A DNA stretch of 64,000 nt from Sorangium cellulosum So0157-2. Its GTDB lineage: Bacteria > Myxococcota_A > Polyangia > Polyangiales > Polyangiaceae. The stretch covers positions 1,240,001-1,304,000 of the forward strand of contig NC_021658.1 of NCBI RefSeq assembly GCF_000418325.1. Reading direction: 5' to 3'. Of the stretch, positions 57,445-64,000 are shown piece after piece. Numbering within the stretch: the first letter of the stretch is position 1; each line of letters starts with the position of its first letter. Below the pieces are notes generated by a model. It was given only the letters and a program-made list of their open reading frames with translations, was not told the DNA's origin and made no database searches. A program made the translations under genes and the position numbers.

Positions 57445-58821
57445 CTAGGTCAGGTTGGTGAGCGGCCCGGTGCAGTCCCGCGGGTCGCCGAACGTGGTCC
57501 GGGTGTCGCCGAACAGGTTCAAGATCGAGACGAGCAGGTTGTTGTGCGGGAGGTTCGGGTACCGGAGCCAGCGTCCGGTGCGCAGGCCTCCGCCGCCGCC
57601 GGCCAGCAGGAACGGCATGTCGTTCTTCTTGTGCGACGGCGGATCCGAGAGCTCGGAGCCGAAGAAGACGACGCTCTCGTCGAGCAGCGAGTGCCCGCCC
57701 ATGTCGATCTTCTCCATCTCCTGCAGCAGATAGAGGTGCTGCTTCGAGTACCAGGTGCAGATGGCCTCGCACTCGTTCGGCCTGAAGCCCCCGTCGTGCT
57801 GGTAGAAATGGTGGTGCTCGGTCAGGTTGAGCCAGGGGAAGGTGTGCTTCGCCTCGGTGTCGCTCCACTGCAGGGTGCCGACCCCGGTGATGTCGCAGGC
57901 GAGCGCCATCACCAGCATATCCATCATGAGCTTGCCGACCTTGGGGATCGCCGCGTCGGTCGAGGTGTCCTTGATCGCGCCGTCGTCGGCCGAGTTGAGC
58001 CCCGTGCGCGGGTTGTAGTCGGACGTGTCGACCCTCGTCGGCACCTTGCACGCGCTCGTCTCGACCGGGATGTTGCTGAGGCTCTGCTCGATCTCGCGGA
58101 TCTTCGTGAGGTGCTGATCGATCTTCTGCCTGTCGGCGGCGCCGAGCTGCCCGGACAGGGTGGCGTAGCGCCGGTCGAGGAAGTCGAGGATCGATTGCTT
58201 CCGCGCGAGGCGACGGGCGGCGTCGTTGCCGTCGTTCGGGTTCAGCGTGCCGAAGAGCTCGGTGAAGATCTCCACCGGATCGAGGCGCGGCGGGATCGGC
58301 TTGTGCGGCGCGTCGTTCTCGAAATTCGCGGCGTTCATCGGGGACAGCAGGCCGTGAGACTTGCCCGTGGCCCAGCGCAACGCGATCTGGATGCTGGCCT
58401 TCGCCTTCTGACCGGCGGAGATCCGGGCGGCGATCACCTGATCGATGGACGGCCCCTTCCCGTAACCGCCGTTGTTGGAGCCCTCCTGCGACGTGCCCGT
58501 GAGCCAGGCGATGATCCCGGCCTGGTGCTGCTCACCGCGCGCGCTCTTCATGTCGAGGCCGTCGACGACGATCAGCCGGTCCTGCACCGGCGCGAGCGGC
58601 GCCAGGATGGGGCTCAGGGTGAAGCTCGTCTCCGAGCCGGTCGGCCTCCAGCGGTTCAGCACGGTCCCGCCGGGCGTGTAGACGGCGAGGAAGCGCTTGG
58701 CGGGGGCGGGGGCCGCGTGCGCCGCGCGCTCGGTGCCCATGATCTCCAGCCAGGGGAGCGAGACCGCGATGGCGCCGGCGCCCCGCAGCATGGCACGTCG
58801 GCTCAAGCGAAATTTCGACAT
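57445..58821 (-). CDS. DUF1552 protein with Tat signal
   Basis: 458-residue protein. The N terminus has a twin-arginine type signal (LSRRAMLRG followed by a hydrophobic stretch), so it is likely exported folded. The body matches the DUF1552 family (VYTPGGTVLNRWRP, LIVVDGLDMKSARGEQHQAG, LPHNNLLVSILNLFGD), common in planctomycetes and myxobacteria. The biochemical role is not established. It follows the DUF1592-family gene after a 5-bp gap, the standard pair in such genomes. Confidence 0.87.
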   Translation of the reverse strand: MSKFRLSRRAMLRGAGAIAVSLPWLEIMGTERAAHAAPAPAKRFLAVYTPGGTVLNRWRPTGSETSFTLSPILAPLAPVQDRLIVVDGLDMKSARGEQHQAGIIAWLTGTSQEGSNNGGYGKGPSIDQVIAARISAGQKAKASIQIALRWATGKSHGLLSPMNAANFENDAPHKPIPPRLDPVEIFTELFGTLNPNDGNDAARRLARKQSILDFLDRRYATLSGQLGAADRQKIDQHLTKIREIEQSLSNIPVETSACKVPTRVDTSDYNPRTGLNSADDGAIKDTSTDAAIPKVGKLMMDMLVMALACDITGVGTLQWSDTEAKHTFPWLNLTEHHHFYQHDGGFRPNECEAICTWYSKQHLYLLQEMEKIDMGGHSLLDESVVFFGSELSDPPSHKKNDMPFLLAGGGGGLRTGRWLRYPNLPHNNLLVSILNLFGDTRTTFGDPRDCTGPLTNLT

Positions 58822-58826
58822 GACCT

Positions 58827-60563
58827 TCACTCCTGTCCTGAAGCCAAATAGTGGAAAGCGTCCGTCTGCGTGAGATCGATCAGGAGCTGTTTCACGTTGT
58901 ACCCGGACGCCTTGAAGGCGGTCGTGACAGCCTCTTCGGTGCACTTGTCCTCTTTGCGCAGGGTGAGGCCGTAGGCGAACTCGCTCCAGCGCTTGGCGAA
59001 GCAGTCCTGCACCTCCTCCGACGCGGCGAGCTTCTGCACCAGCTCGATCGGCCCGCTCACGTCCCCCAGCGTCCCCGGGACCGTGCCGCTCGGATCGATC
59101 ACGACGTCGTTCTCGGTGGTGCGGTACAGCCCGACCGCGTCGTAGTTCTCGAACGCGAAGCCGACCGGATCCATGAACTGGTGGCACCCCGCGCACGCCT
59201 TGTCCTGGCTGTGCTGGCTGAAGCGGTCCCGCGCCGTCTTGCCGGAGTACGGATCCGGCGGCTTCACCTGCTCCAGGATGTCGCCGGTGGGGAGCGGGAT
59301 GATGATGCACATGAGCTTCTGCAGCACGAACGAGCCGCGGGTCACGGGGTTCGTCGTGTTCGAGTGCGTCGTCCCGGCCATCAAGCCCGCCTGGGTGAGG
59401 ATCCCGAGGCGCTGGGTCGTGTCGAGCTCTACTTTCTGGAACTCGTCGCCCGTCACGCCGGAGACGCCGTAGAACGCCGCGAGCCGCTCGTTCATGAACG
59501 AGTACGGGGCCGTCAAGATGGACGGCCATGTCCCGCCCCCCTCGAAGACCTCGTGCTCGATGAGCCGCTGTGTCTCCTCGCGCATCAGCGAGCCGATGGT
59601 GCGAGAGAAGGTGGGGAACGCCTCCGCGTTCCGCTCGAGGTCCGCGAGGCTGCTGATGGGGAGGAGGTTGTCGAAGAAGAACCGGATGGTGGGCCGGGAC
59701 CGGGGATCCTCGAGCATGCGCTCGGCGTGCTTGCGCACGCCTTCCTTCGTCGAGAGCTCACCCGCCTGCGCGGCCATGCGCAGCTGCTCGTCGGGCGTCG
59801 TGCCCCAGAGCATGTACGAGAGCCGCGTCGCCATCTCGTCGCCCGTGGGCCGGCGGAGCTCGGGGCGCTCCGGGTCGGGCATGCCGCGCTCGATGCGGTA
59901 GAGGAAGTCCGGCGATTGGAGCAGCGCCTCGATCATCGTCGCGACGCCGGTGGCGAACGTCGCGTCGGTCCGGCCGACCCTGTACAGCGCGAGGAGCTCG
60001 TCCGCCTCGCCGAGGGCGAGCGGCCTGCGGTACGCGACCGGGGCGAGCTTCTCGATGATCGTGCGCGCGCACGCCTCCTCGTCCGCCGCCCCCACGTTGC
60101 TCGCGCAAGGGGCGAGCTTCGCGAGCGCCTCCGGGCTGGCGGTCGCGCGCTGGGCGATGCCCTCCGCGACGGTGCTCAGCTGCTCGGCCAGCAAGCTCGA
60201 GACCGACAGCGTGTCCGCGTCATTGCCGAAGCCGTTCCCGACGTCCTCGCTGGGCAGCGAAAAGGCGGGGTTTGTCGTGTCGCCCAGGAGATCGCGGACG
60301 GTGTTGTTGTACTCGATGCGCGTGAGCCGCCGCAGCGGCGCTCGCCCCGGGTGCACCACGCCGTCGTTGCACGCGAGCGGGGCCCCGGTGGTGGGATCCT
60401 TGTCGTCGTCAGGCTGGGTGCCGGGCTCGGCGCCGGAACCGGAACCGGAACCGGAGCCACCCACGTTTCCGATGCAGCCGCTGGCCAGGAGCAACGCGGC
60501 CAGGATCGCCGACCGAGAGCCTCTGAGAGGACGCGCCTGGTCATGATGGGAGGGCCTAGACAT
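58827..60563 (-). CDS. DUF1592-family lipoprotein with cytochrome-c-like CxxCH
   Basis: 578-residue lipoprotein: signal peptide with lipobox LLASGC (about residue 30), a GSGSGSGSG linker, then the DUF1587-DUF1595-DUF1592-DUF1588-DUF1585 series. Recognisable parts are LTRIEYNNTVRDLLGD, LLQSPDFLYRIERG, the heme-binding-like motif CAGCHQFMDPVGFAFENYD and SEFAYGLTLRKED. CxxCH implies covalent heme, so the protein may be a periplasmic electron carrier. It pairs with the DUF1552 protein, suggesting a joint periplasmic complex. An 18-bp palindrome lies about 60 bp upstream of the start (60623-60640). Confidence 0.88.
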   Translation of the reverse strand: MSRPSHHDQARPLRGSRSAILAALLLASGCIGNVGGSGSGSGSGAEPGTQPDDDKDPTTGAPLACNDGVVHPGRAPLRRLTRIEYNNTVRDLLGDTTNPAFSLPSEDVGNGFGNDADTLSVSSLLAEQLSTVAEGIAQRATASPEALAKLAPCASNVGAADEEACARTIIEKLAPVAYRRPLALGEADELLALYRVGRTDATFATGVATMIEALLQSPDFLYRIERGMPDPERPELRRPTGDEMATRLSYMLWGTTPDEQLRMAAQAGELSTKEGVRKHAERMLEDPRSRPTIRFFFDNLLPISSLADLERNAEAFPTFSRTIGSLMREETQRLIEHEVFEGGGTWPSILTAPYSFMNERLAAFYGVSGVTGDEFQKVELDTTQRLGILTQAGLMAGTTHSNTTNPVTRGSFVLQKLMCIIIPLPTGDILEQVKPPDPYSGKTARDRFSQHSQDKACAGCHQFMDPVGFAFENYDAVGLYRTTENDVVIDPSGTVPGTLGDVSGPIELVQKLAASEEVQDCFAKRWSEFAYGLTLRKEDKCTEEAVTTAFKASGYNVKQLLIDLTQTDAFHYLASGQE

Positions 60564-61514
60564 GAATGTCCCTCTTCGCCCGCTGTGGGCACGCTGAAGT
60601 TATTTGTCGAACAGCTGGCACTCTGACGACATCGTCAGATTATCGCGCGGCAGCCCCCCGGAGGGCCCGCTATGAATCTCGAGGAGCGGTTGGCAGCCAT
60701 AACGAAGAAATGCGATGAGACGGTGAACGCATCGCCTCTCGCGTGGCTCGGTAAAATTCCCGGATGGGCCTCATCCATCAAACCGGTGCCCCCGAGGAGG
60801 ATCTCGTCATGGTCTGCCGCCACGTAGGTCACGCCGTTCCCCGCGCTCGCCTCCGGCTGCGTCGCCGGACCTTGGAGAAATCATTTCCGGGGGCAGCGCC
60901 CAGGAGCTCACGACCTTCGCCGAATCGGCGAGGTGGACCGTGTTCTCTCGTGGAACACCCTTGGTAAAACGCTACCCTTCATCGATCCGCGATCGCGCCC
61001 GCGACGGCCGATCAAACGGAATCGGTGCCGAGACCATCGATGGCAAAGCTCTCGGCGCGCAAGACGACCCCTCCAAGGCGAAGCAAAAGGATGCGGCTCG
61101 GATCAAATGTGAACGATCACATGGCCCATGTCAACGCCAAACCGGATGGCCCACGGGCTCCTCGGGCCGGGGGCGGCGCCTGGCTGGCGGGGCTCCGCCG
61201 GAGCGCCGCGTCAGAAGGAATGGGCGGTGAATTCCGCCGCTTTTGCGCTCGCTGGACGGCTCCGCCCTCCTCGTGGCCAGCGGCCCAGCGGCGCTCGGCG
61301 TGCTCCGCGCCCTCCTTCAGAGGGCCGATGCTGGGCATCTGTTAGCGTTAACATCGGACCGAGCCGGCGCGCGCTCGTGCCGCTCGGGCGGTCAAGTTGC
61401 GGCTCCAGTTGACACACGGCCGGCGCTCCAGATGATGTCCGCCGCGATCGCGGGCGCGCCGACGTGCCCGCGGCAGCCTCGGAGGAAGAGCTCCGGGAGG
61501 AGACAGAGGAATCC
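60564..61514. other. Gene-poor region, 951 bp
   Basis: Between the DUF1592-family start and the ROK kinase gene I recognise no intact gene. It contains the palindrome at 60623-60640 and a possible decayed frame near 60635-60832 (see findings). Composition is a little less GC-rich than the rest. Confidence 0.45.
60623..60640. promoter_or_regulatory. 18-bp palindrome upstream of the DUF1592 gene
   Basis: TCTGACGACATCGTCAGA: perfect 8-bp inverted arms around a two-base centre, about 60 bp upstream of the divergently oriented DUF1592-family gene start (60563). This is the size and position of a dimeric regulator's operator. The same sequence could also form a small hairpin. Confidence 0.55.
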
Positions 61515-62207
61515 ATGCGCACGCTTTGCATCGATATCGGCGGAACGGGGATCAAGGGCACCATCCTCGACGGGCAGGGGACTCCGATGGCGGATCCCAT
61601 GCGCGTGCCGACGCCGCAGCCGGCCTCGCCGGACCCCATCCTCGACGTCATCGAGGAGATGGCCCGCGCGCTGGGGGAGTTCGATCGCGTCTCGATCGGC
61701 TTCCCCGGCGTGGTGATGGACAACGTGACCAAGACGGCGCCGCACCTCGACAATGAGAAGTGGAAGGGCTACCCGCTCGCCGAGGCGGTCGAGCGCCGCC
61801 TCGCGAAGCCCGTGCGCGTGGCCAACGACGCGGGCATCCAGGGGCTCGCCGTCATCGAGGGCAGGGGGCTCGAGATGGTGCTCACCTTCGGCACGGGGCT
61901 CGGCTGCGCCCTGTACATCGACGGCCACTACGTGCCGAACCTCGAGCTCGGACACCACCCTTATGGAAAGCGGGACCTGAAGTACGAGGATCGCGTGTTC
62001 GACGCCGAGTGCAAGCGCATCGGCCCGAAGCGCTGGAACAAGCGCGTGCGCCAGATGATCGCGCAGCTCGAGCCGATCTTCAATTACCGCAAGCTCTACC
62101 TCGGCGGCGGCAACGCGCGCCTGCTCGACGTCTCGCGGCTGCCCGAGAACGTCGTCGTTGTCGACAACGTCGCCGGCCTGCTCGGCGGAATCAAGCTCTG
62201 GGCCTAG
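61515..62207 (+). CDS. ppgK: ROK-family sugar kinase, polyphosphate glucokinase-like
   Basis: 230-residue ROK kinase. The N-terminal phosphate loop CIDIGGTGIKGTILDG and the substrate region GFPGVVMDN, NDAGIQG and LTFGTGLGCALYIDG are typical. It resembles polyphosphate/ATP glucokinases, including the lack of the usual ROK zinc site (CxCGxxGCxE is not present) after LELGHHPYGK. It probably phosphorylates glucose with polyphosphate or ATP. The ATG at 61515 is used with AGAGGA just upstream (about 61504-61509). The gene name is inferred. Confidence 0.82.
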   Translation: MRTLCIDIGGTGIKGTILDGQGTPMADPMRVPTPQPASPDPILDVIEEMARALGEFDRVSIGFPGVVMDNVTKTAPHLDNEKWKGYPLAEAVERRLAKPVRVANDAGIQGLAVIEGRGLEMVLTFGTGLGCALYIDGHYVPNLELGHHPYGKRDLKYEDRVFDAECKRIGPKRWNKRVRQMIAQLEPIFNYRKLYLGGGNARLLDVSRLPENVVVVDNVAGLLGGIKLWA

Positions 62208-62288
62208 CGGAGCGCCCCCCGCGCCGCGGGCATGCCCGGCCGCCGCGCCCGCGGCGCGCCGGCCGGGGCGGGCGCTCGGCGAGCGAAG

Positions 62289-62345
62289 GCCGCGCCGGTT
62301 CCCGAGCGGGCGCGGGCCGCGCCGGTTCCCAAGCGGGCGCGGCCG
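62289..62345. repeat. 27-bp tandem repeat between kinase and P450 genes
   Basis: Two adjacent copies of a 27-bp unit beginning gccgcgccggttccc(g/a)agcg, with one main difference, at 62289 and 62316. The P450 start is at 62361. Confidence 0.8.
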
Positions 62346-62360
62346 GCGTACCCTGGACGA

Positions 62361-63650
62361 ATGAACTCGCCCGACGCACCGAAGCCCGACGCGACGCCTG
62401 TGGCCACTCCAGCGGCGGACGCGGATCTCGACCCGTTTCGCCTTCAATCGCCGGAGACCTTCGCGAACCCGTACCCCGTGTACGCAAAGCTGCGCGAGCA
62501 AGCGCCGGTGTACTTCAGCGCGGCCTACAACGGCTGGCTCATCACCCGCTACGATCAGGTCGCCGCGGGCTTCCGCGACCCGCGCCTCTCGGCGAAGCGC
62601 TCCGGCGCCTTCGTGACGAAGCTGCCGGAGGACGTGCGCCAGCGGCTCGAGCCGTTGCGCCGCAACCTCGCGTCGTGGGCCTTGCTGCTCGACCCGCCGG
62701 AGCACACGCGCATCCGCTCGCTCATCAACAAGGCGTTCGTGCCGCGGCTCGTCGAGGGGCTGCGCTCCCGGGTGGAGGCGCTGGTCAACGAGCTGCTCGA
62801 CGCGGTCGCGCCCACGGGCCGCATCGACGTCCTCCGCGACCTCGGCGACGCCCTGCCGCTGCTCGTGATCGGCGAGGTGCTCGGCGTGCCCACGCAGGAT
62901 CGGCACCGGCTGAAGGGCTGGTCGAACGCGCTCGGCGGGTTCCTCGGCTCGGGCCGGCCGACGCTGGAGATCGCGGGCGGGGCGCTGAGCGCCGTCGCCG
63001 AGATGGAGGACTATTTCCGCGGCGTGATCGCGGCCCGGCGGCAGAACCCCGGGAGCGACCTGCTCAGCCAGCTCCTCGTCGCGGAGGAGCAGGGGATGAT
63101 CCTCGGCGAGCAGGAGCTGCTCTCGACGTGCTGCATGCTGCTCTTCGGCGGCCACGAGACCACGAAGAACCTGATCGGCAATGGCCTGCTCGCGCTGCTC
63201 CTCCACCCGGCCGAGCGCGAGGCGCTCCGCGAGAGTCCCGCGCTGATCGGCCCGGCGGTGGAGGAGCTGCTCCGTTACGACTCTCCGGTCCAGTGGATGA
63301 GCCGCGTCGCCCTCGACGACATCGAGCTCGACGGCGTGCGCATCGCGAAGGGCGATCGCGCCTTCCTGGTGCTCGGCGCGGCGAACCGCGATCCGTCGCA
63401 GTTCCCCGATCCCGACCGGCTCGACTTCCGTCGCACGGACATCCGTCACATCTCCTTCGGCCTCGGCGTGCATTACTGCGCCGGCGCCGCGCTGGCCCGG
63501 GTGGAGGCCCAGGCCGCGATCTCCACGTTCCTCCGCCGTTTCCCGGACGCCGCGCTCTCCTCCGCCCCGCTGACCTACCGCCAGAGCCCCGGCATCCGCA
63601 GCCTCACCGCCATGCCGGTCGAGCTGGGCGCGCAGAGCTCCGCCTCCTGA
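62361..63650 (+). CDS. Cytochrome P450
   Basis: 429-residue soluble bacterial class I P450. I-helix motif FGGHETTKN, the ExxR pair (EELLR), and the heme-binding loop FGLGVHYCAGAALAR with Cys373 as heme thiolate ligand are all visible. The sequence resembles CYP107-like enzymes of actinomycetes and myxobacteria, often hydroxylases of secondary metabolites. No redox partner or biosynthetic gene is adjacent, so the substrate is unknown. The ATG at 62361 follows a 27-bp repeat. The end is convergent with astD. Confidence 0.93.
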   Translation: MNSPDAPKPDATPVATPAADADLDPFRLQSPETFANPYPVYAKLREQAPVYFSAAYNGWLITRYDQVAAGFRDPRLSAKRSGAFVTKLPEDVRQRLEPLRRNLASWALLLDPPEHTRIRSLINKAFVPRLVEGLRSRVEALVNELLDAVAPTGRIDVLRDLGDALPLLVIGEVLGVPTQDRHRLKGWSNALGGFLGSGRPTLEIAGGALSAVAEMEDYFRGVIAARRQNPGSDLLSQLLVAEEQGMILGEQELLSTCCMLLFGGHETTKNLIGNGLLALLLHPAEREALRESPALIGPAVEELLRYDSPVQWMSRVALDDIELDGVRIAKGDRAFLVLGAANRDPSQFPDPDRLDFRRTDIRHISFGLGVHYCAGAALARVEAQAAISTFLRRFPDAALSSAPLTYRQSPGIRSLTAMPVELGAQSSAS

Positions 63651-63710
63651 CCTCGACGCATCCTGCGACAGAGCCCCTCGAGCCTCCCGCCGGCGGCCGT
63701 TGCCTTCTAG

Positions 63711-64000
<290 letters not shown>

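Overview
The window is very GC-rich DNA with almost every base in a gene. The content points to a large-genome myxobacterium of the Sorangium/Polyangium kind. The evidence is a Ser/Thr kinase fused to an FHA domain, an FHA-GAF sigma-54 activator, a C-terminal MYXO-CTERM-like sorting tail, a linked DUF1592/DUF1552 pair, many lipoproteins, large secreted mosaic proteins and an EF-G of the spirochaete/planctomycete/deltaproteobacterial type. The species is inferred from style only. I saw no rRNA, tRNA, insertion sequence, prophage or CRISPR array.

Layout. 1-3.0 kb: the 3' end of nadB, then a CPBP protease and a patatin-like protein in a translationally coupled operon. 3.0-7.8 kb: a SEC-C protein, a Tudor-knot lipoprotein, EF-G and a P-loop/SLOG-like fusion. 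8-12.7 kb: a DUF6918-like protein, a zinc-ribbon membrane protein and a secreted GH15-type enzyme with an 18-bp-repeat glycine tail. 12.8-16.9 kb: a complete pal-tolQ-tolR-tolA-tolB envelope locus with pal first. 17.3-22.3 kb: two paralogous lipoproteins, a kinase-FHA-degenerate GGDEF protein, thiD and a small zinc protein. 22.4-25.4 kb: an ABC exporter whose permease is fused to a CPBP protease.

25.6-35.2 kb: an extensin-like lipoprotein, a GH5-like glycosidase with its LacI-type regulator and matching operator-like sites, serB, uvrB and rsgA. 35.4-42.6 kb: a STAS-like/RsbR-like pair, a 41-bp perfect inverted repeat, a sigma-54 activator, a HEAT-repeat lipoprotein and an SDR enzyme. 42.6-44.4 kb: a lower-GC two-gene module, XRE-ImmA/IrrE peptidase plus PIN nuclease, which looks like a transferred toxin-antitoxin or defence cassette. 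44.6-51.8 kb, minus strand: a 1390-residue Kelch/cysteine-repeat/TSP3/MYXO-CTERM surface protein, then aldo-keto reductase, CysQ-like phosphatase and a sarcosine-oxidase-like flavoprotein in one tight run. 52-60.6 kb: a NIDO-HYR-TSP3-DNRLRE protein, an AgmX-like membrane protein, a pectin-acetylesterase-like lipoprotein and the DUF1592/DUF1552 pair. 60.6-64 kb: a gene-poor gap, a ROK/polyphosphate-glucokinase-like kinase, a cytochrome P450 and the 3' end of astD.

The strongest candidates for new biology are the XRE-ImmA/IrrE-PIN module, the P-loop/SLOG-like fusion beside the EF-G, the kinase-FHA-degenerate GGDEF protein, the patatin homologue with a glycine at the nucleophile position, and the GH5-like gene with two LacI-type operator-like sites.
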